64,000 nt of DNA, taken from NCBI GenBank assembly GCA_030066195.1, contig JASJCB010000004.1, positions 1 through 64,000 of the forward strand, written 5' to 3'. This document shows, in pieces, positions 7,903 through 18,651 of this stretch. The position numbers and the translations under genes were made by a program. The notes beneath the pieces are model-generated. The model saw nothing but the letters and a program-made list of their open reading frames with translations. It ran no database searches and had not been told where the DNA came from. The stretch is from Acidobacteriota bacterium (GTDB lineage Bacteria > Acidobacteriota > Holophagae > Acanthopleuribacterales > Acanthopleuribacteraceae). Each line of letters begins with the position of its first letter. Position 1 is the stretch's first letter.

Positions 7903-9844
7903 TGATGCCGATCATCAGGACTTGAACGATTTAAAACTGTACACCGTGGAGACCCCTATCGCCCGCGGCGCTACCGGTATCGTTTTTGCCGCTCGCGAAC
8001 GCCCCAGTCGTCGCTTGAACGCCGACCGACGGGTTGCCTTGAAGGTGGTTCGTCATGAATACCTGGACCAGGCGCGCGCCGAGGCCACCAAGTTGATGTC
8101 CTTGGACCAGATTCGCGGCGTGGTCAACATCATGCGTTATTTTGAGGTACCGCTGTCCAACCTGGAAAATATCATTTCCGACAACCCTTTCGTCCAACGC
8201 TTCTTCGCTGAAGATATGCGTGAAGATGCCGTTGGGGTTTTGGTTTTGCAATATGTTGCGGGCACGCCGTTGGTCTCTCGCGTCATGCCCCACGCTCCCG
8301 AAAATATTGACGACGAAAAAGACTATTTCATTGTCCGTGACACCGACACGGGCGCATGGTTGCAGGAAGAACTACGCTATAAGTTGAGCACGGAAGACAA
8401 GCTGAACATCTTGATTCAGATGACGCAACATATTAACGAATGCCACCTGGAAGGCACTTTCCACGGCGACTTGAAGCCGCTGAATGTACTCTACGACCCC
8501 AAGACCAGAGAAGTGCGCATCGTCGATTTTCAAGAGGCCGTCTCCGGCAGCCCGGGCTGGCAGGCGCCGGAACATCTTCAAAGCGAATCACCGGGACCCA
8601 AGGTCGATATCTTCATTCTGGGCCAGTTCATCACGCGTTTCTTTGAAAAAGGCGGCAACCGCCAACTCAGCGATCTGGCCGATGCCTGCCTGCGCCGCGA
8701 CCCGGCCGAACGTCCGTCCGCGCAAGAGCTTCTGGATCGCCTGATGCGTATCCAATATCAACAGGCTCATCCCAAAATCGGTTCGTACGGCCGCATGATT
8801 GCCGTTGCCTCGTTTCTCGTGATCACTGCGCTCGCCATATTCCTCTACAATGCCACCAGGCCGGTACTGCTGAAGGAACGCTTCGGTAAGGACTTCGGCG
8901 CGGCCTACCTGACCCGGCTGACCGATGCCTCCATGGATTTCGAGAGCGGTCGCAAAGCCGTGGAAGAAATCAACATGCTTTTGGAAGAGAACCGCCTGCA
9001 AAAGTTCGACATACGCTTCAAGGAGCAGTTGGTCAACGCCCTTGCGAGGCTTCGGGCCATGAATCAGAATCGCGCGCTTCAAGCGTTGCCGGATAGTTTT
9101 ACCGATATTGAGGGTCTCTGGTTTGAACCCCTCGGGCGCGAATTCATCTACCTGGAGGATGAATGGGTGAAACAGGGCGAATGGCTGACACCCGAACACT
9201 ATTTCGCCGGACTTGTAGTCCCTCAAACTACCGAAAGTTTCAATCAGGATCCCAAGATCTACGTGCGGGTGGGAGACGAGGACGGAACATTCCGCAACAT
9301 CCCCGTAGACCGCACCGTCGGCCCGCGTCATGTATGGAATGTCAACAATGAGGCCAAGGTCTTTTTCTTCGAAGCCAGGCTGAGTCCCTTTATCGACTTG
9401 TTGGCGGAACTGGAAGGCAAACAGTTTCAATTACAAGATGCCGCCGTCGATGACATACCGGTTAACGGCGCCCTGTCCTACCGCAACCGAACCGCGTTTA
9501 TGACCACGCTCTGCCGCCTGTTTCCGCTTCGCGAAACGGAGGACAATATGCTGACGCTGAGCATGGGTAAAGACAAACATTTCTACATGCTGGGCCTATC
9601 TCAAATCGACCAGGCGGAAATAGAACCTCTGTTCGTCATCGACAGCTTGCAACAGGTGACCGGTGTTGCCCTGAAATCCCCGGATATGCGCGCCAAACTG
9701 GAGGGCAAAAAAGCCTTTATTCGCCACACGGGAGCCAGTGAAATCCTGCCCTGGCAATTGGCTTTTCGCGAGCTTTTGGGCCAATTCAAGCTGGATTTCT
9801 ACGTAGAAGCCGACGGCACCATGATCCTGGAACCTCTTGAATGA
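7880..9844 (+). CDS. Transmembrane Ser/Thr protein kinase
   Basis: A 654-residue eukaryote-like kinase with a single membrane segment. The kinase domain spans about 18-290: a glycine-rich loop with ARGATG, VALKVV lysine strand, catalytic HGDLKPLN (D197) and metal-binding D216 in VDFQE, where DFG is changed to DFQ. The APE-like motif is APEHLQ. A transmembrane helix lies at about 306-325 (MIAVASFLVITALAIFLY), followed by a roughly 330-residue extracytoplasmic region with no family I recognise. I chose the ATG at 7880, 34 codons into the longest open frame, because it overlaps the thioredoxin gene end as expected for operon coupling. It is a plausible receptor or output for the cassette. Confidence 0.85.
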   Translation: MSSSMPIDDADHQDLNDLKLYTVETPIARGATGIVFAARERPSRRLNADRRVALKVVRHEYLDQARAEATKLMSLDQIRGVVNIMRYFEVPLSNLENIISDNPFVQRFFAEDMREDAVGVLVLQYVAGTPLVSRVMPHAPENIDDEKDYFIVRDTDTGAWLQEELRYKLSTEDKLNILIQMTQHINECHLEGTFHGDLKPLNVLYDPKTREVRIVDFQEAVSGSPGWQAPEHLQSESPGPKVDIFILGQFITRFFEKGGNRQLSDLADACLRRDPAERPSAQELLDRLMRIQYQQAHPKIGSYGRMIAVASFLVITALAIFLYNATRPVLLKERFGKDFGAAYLTRLTDASMDFESGRKAVEEINMLLEENRLQKFDIRFKEQLVNALARLRAMNQNRALQALPDSFTDIEGLWFEPLGREFIYLEDEWVKQGEWLTPEHYFAGLVVPQTTESFNQDPKIYVRVGDEDGTFRNIPVDRTVGPRHVWNVNNEAKVFFFEARLSPFIDLLAELEGKQFQLQDAAVDDIPVNGALSYRNRTAFMTTLCRLFPLRETEDNMLTLSMGKDKHFYMLGLSQIDQAEIEPLFVIDSLQQVTGVALKSPDMRAKLEGKKAFIRHTGASEILPWQLAFRELLGQFKLDFYVEADGTMILEPLE

Positions 9845-10240
9845 CAGGGTCCGGACCCTGATTGCTCGAGTTGGAACCGATCCAACCTGGCAAAAACCTT
9901 ACAAACAATAATGGGAAAGTCTTCAACAAAACACCTTCATCGGTGATTCAGCCCATATAAGGCATAAGTCAGCCTTGAAATTCCCCCGAATCATTTGTTG
10001 AAATAGAGAAAGTGTTTTTGAATCTGAAATTTGAACCGATTAGGTAACTGATGACGCATGTCATCACGATCACTACCATCAAATGATTACCTCAAGGTAA
10101 ACCATGCATCCTTGCATCACCCTTTCAGCCGACCTCCCCAGGCAGGGTCACCCTTCCGATGTGTCATACCTCCCGCGAGCTTCGGCTGCTTCCTCGATAT
10201 TCATCGAGGTCGCCCCAATCGGCTAATCGGCGAGGACTCT
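9845..10240. other. Intergenic region upstream of the giant kinase gene
   Basis: About 400 bp without a convincing gene. Immediately after the kinase stop is the perfect palindrome CAGGGTCCGGACCCTG (9845-9860), then a short TTGGA/TCCAA hairpin; together they may terminate the cassette operon. At 10049-10066 lies TGATGAC-GCAT-GTCATCA, a perfect 7-bp inverted repeat that could be an operator for the downstream gene. The open frame continuing upstream from 10241 to 10058 lacks a ribosome binding site, so I do not count it as coding. Confidence 0.5.
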
Positions 10241-13200
10241 ATGATCACCATTCCAGGATACCACATTGGCCACAAGATCTATGAGAGCGGCGGCTCTCTC
10301 GTATTCAGGGGGAGCCGGGAAGAGGACGGACGTGCGGTCATCCTGAAAATCCTCAAGAACGATTATCCCACCCCCAGGGAATTGACGCGCTACTGCCAGG
10401 AGTTCGATATCACCCGATCCCTGCAATTACCGGGTGTCATCGAGGCCATCGAGCTGCGGAAATACCACAACACGCTGGTCATGATCCTGGAGGATTTCGG
10501 CGGCGAATCGTTGCGTCTGTTGCACCAGCAGACGCCCTTCACCATCGATGAAGTCCTCGATTTGGCATGTCGGGTTGCGCCCATCCTGGCCAAGGTTCAC
10601 GACCAGCACGTCATTCACAAGGATCTCAATCCTTCCAACCTGGTTTTCAACCGCGAAACCGGTGAACTGAAAATCATCGACTTCGGCATCGCCACCCGCC
10701 TGGCCCGATCCTGTCCCGCCATCGGTAACCCGGAGGGTATGGAAGGCACCCTCCTGTACATGTCTCCCGAGCAGACCGGCCGCATGAACCGCATGCTTGA
10801 TTACCGCACCGATTTTTATTCCCTGGGCGCCACCTTGTTCGAATTGCTCTGCGGCGAACCGCCTTTTGTCTCCGAGGATCCCATTGAACTGGTGCACGCA
10901 CACCTGGCCCGACAAGCCGACAACGCCAATGAGCGCAATCCCAACGTGCCTCATGACCTGTCGGCCGTTATCGCCAAATTGCTGGCAAAAACTGCCGAGG
11001 AACGCTATCAAAGCGCTTGGGGCATTGCCACCGACCTCAAGGCTTGCAGGACACGTCGCCAAAAAAGGGATAACACACCCTTTGTACCGGGGGCGTACGA
11101 TATTTCTTCCCGTTTCCAAATCTCGCAGTCCTTGTATGGTCGCGAGCGGGAAGCCGCTACCCTGACCGCCGGCTTTGAAAAAGCGGCGCGGGGCGAATCG
11201 GTATTCGTTTTGGTCTCGGGTTACTCCGGCATCGGCAAATCCTCGCTCATCCGGGAGATCCACAAACCGGTTACCCGGCGCCACGGCCACTTCGTATCCG
11301 GTAAATACGACCAATACCAGCGCCTGCCCTACGGCGCTATTGCCGCCGCTTTCCGCGAACTGGTGCGGCAATTGTTGACCGAGCAGGAGGAGCACCTCGA
11401 AGCCTGGCGTAATAAACTGTTGACGGCCCTGGGCGTCAACGGTTCCATCATTATCGACGTGATTCCCGAAGTGGAGTTGATCATCGGCCCGCAGGGGAAG
11501 GTGCCGGAACTGGGTCCCGCCGAAACGGCCGCCCGCCTGCGTATGGTTTTCCTGCGCTTCGTCTCGGTATTCTGCGCCGTGGAACACCCCATGGTGCTTT
11601 TCCTGGACGACCTGCAATGGGCCGATAACCTGTCGCTGGAACTGATCGGCCTTATGGTCAGCGATGAAACCATACGCCACCTCATGCTGATCGGCGCTTA
11701 TCGCGACAACGAGGTTGACGGCGCCCATCCGCTGATGCGGCGTCTCAAGCAATTGAAAGAGAGCGGAACGGCCATTCAACAGGTCGAGGTCAGCACCCTG
11801 GGCCAATCGGATATCGAGGCCCTGATCGCCGACTCCCTGCGCCGTCCCCGTGCGGAGGTCAAGGAACTGGCCCGCCTGGTCTTGCACAAAAGCGGCGGCA
11901 ACCCCTTCTTCGTCAACCAGTTCCTGACCATGCTCTACGAAGAGGAACTGCTTACCTTCCAACCTCCGACCGAGGATACCAGAGGCGGTTGGCTGTGGGA
12001 TATGGACGGCATCGAGGAACAGGGTTTCACCGACAACGTGGTCGACCTGATGATCGGTAAACTCAACAAATTGCCGCCGGTTACCCGCGAGCTGCTGCGC
12101 ACGGCTTCCTGCGCCGGCGGCGCCTTCTACCTCGGGTTCCTGGCCGCCATCCACAACAAGGGCGAAGCCGAAACCTTCAACGACCTCTTACCCGCCATCC
12201 GCGAGGGGTTTGTCTTGACCACCACCGAGCTGGAAACGGTGGATGACGAACTGGTGGTGCGCGGCTTTACCTTCCTGCACGACCGCGTGCGCCAGGCGGC
12301 CTATGAACTGCTCTCCGACGATGAACGCCGGGAGCTTCACCTGCACATGGGCCGCTTGCTGTTGGAACGACTGGACCGCAAGGAACAGGAAGAACACCTT
12401 TTCGAAATCGTGGACCACCTGAACGCGGGTTGGAGCCTCATCGAAACCCAAAAGGAACGTATGGAACTGGCCATGCTGAACCTTTCGGCAGCGCGACGAA
12501 CCCGCAAGGCCACCGCCTACGACGAGGCCAGACGCTATTTGGAAATAGGCTATGACAGTCTGTTGGCCTGCTATACCGTCCAGGACGCCTGGGAAACGCA
12601 CTACGAAATGACTCTGGCCCTGCATGTAGAACGCGCCGATGCAGAATACCTGACCCGTAATTTCGAGCAGGCCGAACGGTTCCTGGAGTTGGCCGTGGAG
12701 GGCGCGCGGACACCCGTCGAAAAAGCCAAAATCTACAGTCACCTGGTGGTGCAATACACCATGGAGGGCCGCTATCAGGAAGCGGTCGCATGGGGTGTAC
12801 GCGCTCTTGCTTTATTGAACGTGGACATCGACCTGGAAAACGCCGAGGCCGGGTTTATGGAAGACCTTCAGGCCATTCAGGCAGTCATGGAAAGCGGCGG
12901 TGATATTTCGGCGTTGGTCCACGCACCGGAAATCAGTGACCCTTCCAAGGTCACAGCCTTGGATACTCTGGCCCATATGCTGTCCCCGGCGTTCCTGTCG
13001 CTGGTGGAACTTTACCCCGTATTTGCGGTACGCCAGGCGCGTTTGTCGCTGGAATGGGGCGTGTGCAGTTCGTCTTCCCTGGGTTTTGCCTGCTTCGGTC
13101 ATGTTCTTTGCGCCCTGTTCGATCGTTTCGAGGAGGGCTATGAGCTGGGTATGGTCGGCTACCGGCTCGGGGAGCGTTTCGGCGACCCGGTCAACAAGAG

Positions 13201-15586
13201 CCGGGCTTGCCTGTTGATTTCCGGTTTCCTGAACCCCTGGAGTCATCACCTGCGCGACGGTTTGGGTTACGCGGAAGAGGGTTTCGGCACCGCTTTGGAA
13301 TGCGGCTCGGTACAATGGGCCGGTTACAACGCTATCTTGAAAGTTTTCTGCATTTTCAGCCTGGGCACGCCGCTTCCCGAGGTATTGAGCGAGGTGGAAG
13401 TCTTCTTGCAAATGGGCCGCAAGACCGGCAATCGGCCCTTCACCTCGATCATGCACCTGTATCAACACATCATCCTCAACCTGACCGGCGGCACCGAGGG
13501 ACCGGAGGATTTCAATACCCCGGATCTTTCCGAGCAGGAGATGATCGCCGAATTCGACGCCATGGACAACAACAACGCCCGGGCTCAGTACGGCGCTTTG
13601 AAGGCCATGGTCTACTACCTCTACGGCCGCTACGAAAAAGCCTTGGAACAGGCGGCGATTTCGGAAAAACTGTTCGTGTACCTACAGGGCACCTATCCCT
13701 CGGTGGAACACACCTTCTACCAGGCCATGGCCGCGGCCCGTGTCTACGAAACGGAAGACAATGAAGAGCGCCGCACTGAATTGAGGACCAAAATAGACGC
13801 GGCCCGCGCCCGTTTCCAGGTATGGGCAAAGTCCAGTCCCAAGAATTTCCAGCACCGCCTCCACCTGATCGATGCCGAAATAGCCCGAATTAACGACAAT
13901 CCCAATGAAGCTACGCGCCTTTTCGATATGGCCGCGGAAAATGCCGGGATGAATGGTTTCGTCCATGACGAGGCCCTGGCCAATGAGCTGAGCGGCCGTT
14001 GCTGGCTGGACCAGGGGCGTCGCCGCATTGCCGCAGTCTACCTGCGCGACGCTCACCACGGCTACCGCATGTGGGGAGCCATGCACAAGGTGGCGGAGTT
14101 GGAAGGTTACGCGCCCCGTCTGGCTTCGCTGACCTCGACCACGTCCACCCATACTACAACCACGACCATGGGCAGTGTCACCGGTACGGGCACCGAGGGC
14201 AGCGAACACCTGGACCTGGGCACGGTTCTCAAGGCGTCACGGGCCATTTCCTCCGAGATCGTACTTGACGAACTTTTGGAAAAGCTGATGCGCATCCTAC
14301 TGGAAAACGCCGGCGCGCAACGGGGTTCCCTGCTCCTGCCGAAACAGGGGCGTTGGATCGTCAAAGCACAATTGGAAGTAGACCAAAACAAAGTCCTATT
14401 CCCCTCGGAAAACCTGGAAAACACCAAACTGTTATCGGCCGCAATCGTCAACTATGGCATCAAAACCCGTGAAAACGTGGTCTTGGATGACGCGGCCGGC
14501 AGGGGCATGTTCACCACCGACTCATATGTCATCAACAATCAACCCAAATCGGTTCTTTGTGCGCCCATTCTACACCACGGCAAGCTGCGCGGCCTGCTTT
14601 ACCTTGAAAACAATCTGGCTACCGGAACTTTTACCACCAGCCGCCTGACCCTGCTGAAGTTGTTGTCCAGCCAGGCGGCGGTTTCGATAGAAAATGCAAG
14701 ATTGTACGCGGATATGGAACAACTTGTAGAGGAACGCACCGCCCGCTTGCAGGAAACCTTGCGCGAGTTGGAACGCCAACACGAACAGCTGAAAAAAACC
14801 AAGAACCAACTGGTGCAGTCCGAGAAGATGGCTTCGCTGGGAACGCTCACCGCCGGCATAGCGCACGAGTTGAAGAATCCTTTGAACTTCATCAACAATT
14901 TTTCCTACGTCTCATTGAGCATGTTCGAGGAACTGCGCGAAGAACTGGGCCGTATGGAGGGTCCGCCCAACGACGAGGTGGACGAACTGCTGAACGAGCT
15001 TTATATCAACGCCGAAACCATCAACAAACACGGCGTCCAGGCCGACCGCATCGTCATGAGTATGATGAACCTGGCTCGGGGAGAAACAGGTGAACGCCGC
15101 GTGGTCTCCATCAACGAACACCTGGATGAATACGTACAACTGGGTTGGATGGGCTCCCGCGGTCGGGAAGGCGGCGCGTCCTTGGAAATCCTGAAAGACT
15201 ATGACGAAACCGTGGGCGAACTGGAGGTAGTGCCCCAGGACCTGGGCCGCGTTTGGGTGAACCTTATCAACAACGCCGCCGACGCACTGATGGAGAAGCG
15301 CGAACGCCTGGGAGAAAGCTTCCAACCCAGGCTGGTGATTGCCACCCGAAACGACGGCGATCACATCGAGGTGCGTATACGCGATAACGGGCCCGGTATT
15401 CCGGCAGACGTCCAGGCCAAGATCTTCGATCCCTTCTTCACCAGTAAGCCGCCGGGAACCGGCCATATCGGCATGGGCCTCCCGATCAGTTTCGATATCG
15501 TGGTTTCGTCTCACCAGGGAAAGATTACAGTGGACACCGAACCCGGCGAGTTCACCCAGTTCGCGGTTCGTCTGCCCAAGGCTTAA
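10241..15586 (+). CDS. Giant hybrid: Ser/Thr kinase, AAA ATPase/TPR, GAF, histidine kinase
   Basis: A 1781-residue cytoplasmic signalling protein of the trifunctional kinase/ATP-binding/sensor histidine kinase type. Order: Ser/Thr kinase (about 1-270; HKDLNPSN with D128, DFG D147), AAA-16-like ATPase (Walker A GYSGIGKS at 327-334, Walker B VLFLDD at 452-457), a long helical TPR-like region (about 700-1300), a GAF domain (about 1345-1485), a coiled coil, then HisKA with the intact box AHELKNP (H1542), N-box LINNAADAL and G-box DNGPGIP. The ATG at 10241 has a GAGGA site and begins right at the kinase fold; the longer frame adds 61 unlikely residues. A paralogue sits at 59432-64000. Confidence 0.92.
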   Translation: MITIPGYHIGHKIYESGGSLVFRGSREEDGRAVILKILKNDYPTPRELTRYCQEFDITRSLQLPGVIEAIELRKYHNTLVMILEDFGGESLRLLHQQTPFTIDEVLDLACRVAPILAKVHDQHVIHKDLNPSNLVFNRETGELKIIDFGIATRLARSCPAIGNPEGMEGTLLYMSPEQTGRMNRMLDYRTDFYSLGATLFELLCGEPPFVSEDPIELVHAHLARQADNANERNPNVPHDLSAVIAKLLAKTAEERYQSAWGIATDLKACRTRRQKRDNTPFVPGAYDISSRFQISQSLYGREREAATLTAGFEKAARGESVFVLVSGYSGIGKSSLIREIHKPVTRRHGHFVSGKYDQYQRLPYGAIAAAFRELVRQLLTEQEEHLEAWRNKLLTALGVNGSIIIDVIPEVELIIGPQGKVPELGPAETAARLRMVFLRFVSVFCAVEHPMVLFLDDLQWADNLSLELIGLMVSDETIRHLMLIGAYRDNEVDGAHPLMRRLKQLKESGTAIQQVEVSTLGQSDIEALIADSLRRPRAEVKELARLVLHKSGGNPFFVNQFLTMLYEEELLTFQPPTEDTRGGWLWDMDGIEEQGFTDNVVDLMIGKLNKLPPVTRELLRTASCAGGAFYLGFLAAIHNKGEAETFNDLLPAIREGFVLTTTELETVDDELVVRGFTFLHDRVRQAAYELLSDDERRELHLHMGRLLLERLDRKEQEEHLFEIVDHLNAGWSLIETQKERMELAMLNLSAARRTRKATAYDEARRYLEIGYDSLLACYTVQDAWETHYEMTLALHVERADAEYLTRNFEQAERFLELAVEGARTPVEKAKIYSHLVVQYTMEGRYQEAVAWGVRALALLNVDIDLENAEAGFMEDLQAIQAVMESGGDISALVHAPEISDPSKVTALDTLAHMLSPAFLSLVELYPVFAVRQARLSLEWGVCSSSSLGFACFGHVLCALFDRFEEGYELGMVGYRLGERFGDPVNKSRACLLISGFLNPWSHHLRDGLGYAEEGFGTALECGSVQWAGYNAILKVFCIFSLGTPLPEVLSEVEVFLQMGRKTGNRPFTSIMHLYQHIILNLTGGTEGPEDFNTPDLSEQEMIAEFDAMDNNNARAQYGALKAMVYYLYGRYEKALEQAAISEKLFVYLQGTYPSVEHTFYQAMAAARVYETEDNEERRTELRTKIDAARARFQVWAKSSPKNFQHRLHLIDAEIARINDNPNEATRLFDMAAENAGMNGFVHDEALANELSGRCWLDQGRRRIAAVYLRDAHHGYRMWGAMHKVAELEGYAPRLASLTSTTSTHTTTTTMGSVTGTGTEGSEHLDLGTVLKASRAISSEIVLDELLEKLMRILLENAGAQRGSLLLPKQGRWIVKAQLEVDQNKVLFPSENLENTKLLSAAIVNYGIKTRENVVLDDAAGRGMFTTDSYVINNQPKSVLCAPILHHGKLRGLLYLENNLATGTFTTSRLTLLKLLSSQAAVSIENARLYADMEQLVEERTARLQETLRELERQHEQLKKTKNQLVQSEKMASLGTLTAGIAHELKNPLNFINNFSYVSLSMFEELREELGRMEGPPNDEVDELLNELYINAETINKHGVQADRIVMSMMNLARGETGERRVVSINEHLDEYVQLGWMGSRGREGGASLEILKDYDETVGELEVVPQDLGRVWVNLINNAADALMEKRERLGESFQPRLVIATRNDGDHIEVRIRDNGPGIPADVQAKIFDPFFTSKPPGTGHIGMGLPISFDIVVSSHQGKITVDTEPGEFTQFAVRLPKA

Positions 15587-15589
15587 GGC

Positions 15590-15620
15590 AACCACGGAGA
15601 GCAATCAAGTCTCCGTGGTT
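15590..15620. terminator. Bidirectional terminator-like hairpin
   Basis: Arms AACCACGGAGA (15590-15600) and TCTCCGTGGTT (15610-15620), a perfect 11-bp stem with 9-base loop, directly after the giant kinase stop and between convergent genes. There is no pure T run on either side, so termination strength is uncertain. Confidence 0.6.
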
Positions 15621-15672
15621 GATTGAATACAGGGTTTGATTTGTGTGTGTGGCTTGGGAAAGCCGGTGTTGG

Positions 15673-16710
15673 TTACGGTAGTACGATTTTCAGGTATCGC
15701 GGGCTCAGGTCGCCCTCCTCGTCGGCAAAGACGGCAAACAGGCGATTGTTGATGGAAGCCATCCAACCGCCCGGTCCCAGGTTTATCGAGAACTTACCCA
15801 GGGTTTTGCCCTCACGGTCGATCAGAATACCCGAGGTGATGTCCTCCTCATCGGAGACGCTCACAAGGTAGCCCAAATCGCCCACGGAGTCGACACCGTC
15901 GAAGATCGGATAATGCTCAGGTACATTTACCACGGAAGCATTTCCCATACGCTTCTGGTCCGCCCGGTAGTCCAATTCGGTTTGTTTGGACACTTTCTTG
16001 GGGGCCAGAGCGAATTTAACTCGCCGCAGTTTTTTGCCTTTGCTGTTGTAGACATCGAAGTAGTTCCGGTCGCCCTTGCTGAAGATGATCTCGTCGGTAG
16101 AGACATCGGCCGTGAGGACCGTCCGTGCTTCGAAGGCATTGTGTTCATAGTCGAATCGACCGTCCGCCCCGCGCTTCTTGGGAATCCAGGCGCGAAAGGG
16201 GACAGGGTCGAAGGAGAATGTCAGGTTAAGGTCCTTGTCGAAAACCCGCGCATAGAGGGCGGGCTCGGGACCTCGATAGATTTCGTATTGGTTGGTTACC
16301 ACAAAACCGGACCGCGTGACAAGAAAGTGCCGTACGGCGCCCGGATGATTGGGGAACTTACGGGTACTCAGGTACTCACCGTCCAGGGTGAAGCTGTGTA
16401 GTTTTTGGGCTACACCGTCCAAAACAAGCAATTTGCCGTTGAGGATCTCAACGTATCCCTGCCGATAATCGGAAAATTCGAACTCGCCGGGGCCCTGCCC
16501 CTTGCGGCCGAATTCTCTGAGCCACCGACCCTCGGCGTCCCAGACCAGGACCTTTCGAGCCCGGCCGTCCAAGAGGTAGGTGCGGTTATCGGAGGGGTTT
16601 AGAATCGCCGAAGTGATGGACTGAATCACAACTGAATCATGAGGTACCTTCAGCTTGAGCATGGTTTCCATTTTGAGATCTGTGAACAATAGAATAAAAA
16701 GAAGAGGCAA
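15673..16710 (-). CDS. 6-bladed beta-propeller protein, second copy
   Basis: A 345-residue propeller with the canonical motif GRKGQGPGEF near residue 75 and repeated blade strands (TYLLDGRARKVLVWDAEGRWLREFG, KLLVLDGVAQKLHSFTLDGEYL, YFDVYNSKGKKLRRV). The longest frame starts with TTG at 16710, one base after GGGGGGAG, which is too close; ATG codons at 16671 or 16662 are alternatives, so the start is uncertain. No thioredoxin gene adjoins it. Upstream, on the other strand, lies a tiny peptide ORF (16876-16968). Between them are two direct repeats that may be operators. It belongs to the same family as the propellers of the two peptide cassettes. Confidence 0.8.
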   Translation of the reverse strand: MPLLFILLFTDLKMETMLKLKVPHDSVVIQSITSAILNPSDNRTYLLDGRARKVLVWDAEGRWLREFGRKGQGPGEFEFSDYRQGYVEILNGKLLVLDGVAQKLHSFTLDGEYLSTRKFPNHPGAVRHFLVTRSGFVVTNQYEIYRGPEPALYARVFDKDLNLTFSFDPVPFRAWIPKKRGADGRFDYEHNAFEARTVLTADVSTDEIIFSKGDRNYFDVYNSKGKKLRRVKFALAPKKVSKQTELDYRADQKRMGNASVVNVPEHYPIFDGVDSVGDLGYLVSVSDEEDITSGILIDREGKTLGKFSINLGPGGWMASINNRLFAVFADEEGDLSPRYLKIVLP

Positions 16711-16724
16711 ACTCCCCCCTTTTT

Positions 16725-16773
16725 TATTCGCGAATGAAATTTAATGGCAATTTATATTCGCGCATAGAATTTA
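16725..16773. promoter_or_regulatory. Two 19-bp direct repeats 30 bp apart in a divergent promoter region
   Basis: TATTCGCGAATGAAATTTA (16725-16743) and TATTCGCGCATAGAATTTA (16755-16773) match at 16 of 19 positions. Their 30-bp phasing is close to three helical turns, which suits a dimeric or oligomeric regulator binding one DNA face. They sit just upstream of the minus-strand propeller gene and about 100 bp before the plus-strand mini-ORF. The core TATTCGCG is itself partly palindromic (TTCGCGAA in copy 1). Confidence 0.45.
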
Positions 16774-16875
16774 TTTTAGATGCATGTAGATTTTTCTTTT
16801 TTCTACTCGCAATCCTCACTGTTAAGGTGGATGAGTGACCCGCACGGTTACACAAACCATTTCAGGAGGACTCTT

Positions 16876-16968
16876 ATGGAGTTCATGGACTTTTTACGAA
16901 TGGAATTCTTTGTAGGCCCCAGAGAGCCGGTGCGTCGACCCCCGACTCCTCCGCCGCCTGCCAACTGA
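16876..16968 (+). CDS. 30-residue Pro-rich peptide ORF
   Basis: A very short ORF with a near-ideal CAGGAGGA site 5 bases before its ATG. The product has an amphipathic start (MEFMDFLRMEFFVG) and a Pro/Arg-rich tail (PREPVRRPPTPPPPAN), with no cleavable signal and no cysteine. A 13-bp perfect hairpin begins 9 bases after the stop, so it makes sense as a complete monocistronic unit. Divergent to a propeller gene, it may be the peptide partner of this third locus, although it does not resemble the secreted Cys-containing peptides. A leader or regulatory peptide is the alternative. Confidence 0.5.
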   Translation: MEFMDFLRMEFFVGPREPVRRPPTPPPPAN

Positions 16969-16977
16969 TCATCCGAT

Positions 16978-17012
16978 AAGCTTGCCCGCCGGTATCAGCG
17001 GCGGGCAAGCTT
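16978..17012 (+). terminator. Strong 13-bp hairpin after the Pro-rich ORF
   Basis: Arms AAGCTTGCCCGCC (16978-16990) and GGCGGGCAAGCTT (17000-17012), a perfect 13-bp stem with 9-base loop, followed by TAAACCATTC. It probably ends the transcript of the 30-codon ORF. Confidence 0.7.
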
Positions 17013-17251
17013 AAACCATTCTACCAAAGCAAACCATTAGCTGACATGAACAAACTTTATGAATGGTAATACTTTTCAGATCAACATAATTTTTGTTTTT
17101 CCTTTCGCCCCGTTTTGGGAACAAGAAATGCGTTGTAAGCAGCGCCGTCGGATACCGGCGGGAACTGCCTCCCTTCCCGCACCGGTTTCCTGAAGAATAT
17201 TGCCGCTCCACTTAGCGGGTCTTCAGATTGCCGTTGTAACGCGACTCGGCT

Positions 17252-18646
17252 ATGATGGGCCTCATGGATAGATTTGCGCACCCCACCAGGGAAAAACCCC
17301 TCTCCGTCTCGCAAATGACCCGCCTCATTAAAGGCGCCCTGGAACAGACCTTCCCCCGCGTATGGTTGGTGGGCGAGATCTCCAATTTCAAGCGGGCTTC
17401 CTCGGGCCACTGGTATTTCAGCCTGAAGGACGCCGAGGCCCAGATCCGTTGTAATATGTGGCGTTCCTATACACACGGAGTTCCCTTCCGCCCTGCTGAC
17501 GGGGCCGAGGTGTTGGTGGGCGGCAATTTGAATGTCTACGCTCCGCGCGGTGAATACAGCTTGATCGTGGAACAGATGGAAGAGTTGGGTTTGGGCAGGC
17601 TGCGCGCGCAATTCGAACGCCTGAAGGCCCGCCTGGCCGCCGAGGGCCTGTTCCACCCCGATCACAAAAAACCCCTGCCCCTCTTGCCGCGCAAGATCGG
17701 GATCGTAACCTCGCCCACCGGCGCAGCCCTCCGCGATATCTTGAGGGTTCTGGGGGCCCGCTTCGCCGGCTTGCATGTTCTGATCTTTCCCGCCCGCGTT
17801 CAGGGCGACGGCGCCGCCTACGAAATTGCCGAGGGCATCCGCTACCTGGATCAACGCGGCCAATGCGACGTCATCATCGTCGGCCGGGGCGGCGGCTCGG
17901 AAGAAGACCTTTGGTGTTTCAACGAGGAAGTGACCGCCCGTGCTATTTTCGAGGCCCGAACCCCGATCATCTCGGCAGTGGGCCACGAGGTCGATATCAC
18001 CATCGCCGACTATGTCGCCGACCTACGCGCCGCGACACCGTCCAACGCGGCCGAGTTGGTGGTTCGCAGCCACACGGAATATCGCCAGGCGGTGGACCTC
18101 TTCCAGCGGAGCATGGAGCGCGCCATGCAACGGAAGCTGTTGATCCTGAGGAACCGCATCAATATTTCCGAATCTCACCCCATCTTTACCGCGGTGCGTT
18201 CTCGCGTGCACGATGCTCAACGGCGCCTGGCCGATCTGGATTACCGCATGCAGCGCCGGGTGGATGAACTTTTGCAAAACAGGCGCCTGCGACTGCTGCG
18301 CGCCGTTGAATCGCTGAGTATCGAACAACTGGCGGCGCGAGCCATGTTACTGGCCACGCGTCTAGCCACGGCAGACCGGGAATTGACTCAGAGCGCCGGC
18401 GGGCACCTGGAGAGGAACCGTCAACTATTGGCCGGATTGGCCCATCGCCTGCAAGACCTTTCACCCCTGAAGGTATTGTCACGGGGCTATGCGGCCGTCT
18501 ATGACAGTAAGGACCGGGTCCTGCGCGACCCGGCCGATGTGCGTATCGGTGAATTGATTCGGGTCCGCCTGGACAAGGGAGAATTGAACGCCCGCGTTGT
18601 CGACAAACCGCGCGATGCAGTACAACAAAATCTTTTCGATGAGTAG
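17252..18646 (+). CDS. xseA: Exodeoxyribonuclease VII large subunit
   Basis: Large, catalytic subunit of exonuclease VII, which degrades single-stranded DNA to oligonucleotides in repair. The 464 residues cover the family's length: N-terminal OB-fold (LSVSQMTRLIKGALEQTFPRVWLVGEISNF...GHWYFSLKD), central catalytic domain with GIVTSPTGAALRDI, IIVGRGGGSEEDLWCFN and ISAVGHEVDITIADYVADLRA, then a long coiled coil and the C-terminal LSRGYAAV segment. The ATG at 17252 opens the frame; 17264 is an equally plausible start. It forms an operon with xseB (5-bp gap) and ispA. Confidence 0.97.
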   Translation: MMGLMDRFAHPTREKPLSVSQMTRLIKGALEQTFPRVWLVGEISNFKRASSGHWYFSLKDAEAQIRCNMWRSYTHGVPFRPADGAEVLVGGNLNVYAPRGEYSLIVEQMEELGLGRLRAQFERLKARLAAEGLFHPDHKKPLPLLPRKIGIVTSPTGAALRDILRVLGARFAGLHVLIFPARVQGDGAAYEIAEGIRYLDQRGQCDVIIVGRGGGSEEDLWCFNEEVTARAIFEARTPIISAVGHEVDITIADYVADLRAATPSNAAELVVRSHTEYRQAVDLFQRSMERAMQRKLLILRNRINISESHPIFTAVRSRVHDAQRRLADLDYRMQRRVDELLQNRRLRLLRAVESLSIEQLAARAMLLATRLATADRELTQSAGGHLERNRQLLAGLAHRLQDLSPLKVLSRGYAAVYDSKDRVLRDPADVRIGELIRVRLDKGELNARVVDKPRDAVQQNLFDE

Positions 18647-18651
18647 GATGC

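Noticed and set aside
7880..9844. Kinase judged inactive because DFG is DFQ
   Set aside because: The metal-binding Asp and the catalytic HGDLKP remain, so loss of activity cannot be claimed.
10058..10240. N-terminal extension of the giant kinase
   Set aside because: No ribosome binding site at the upstream start, composition unlike protein, and the kinase fold begins at 10241 after a GAGGA site.
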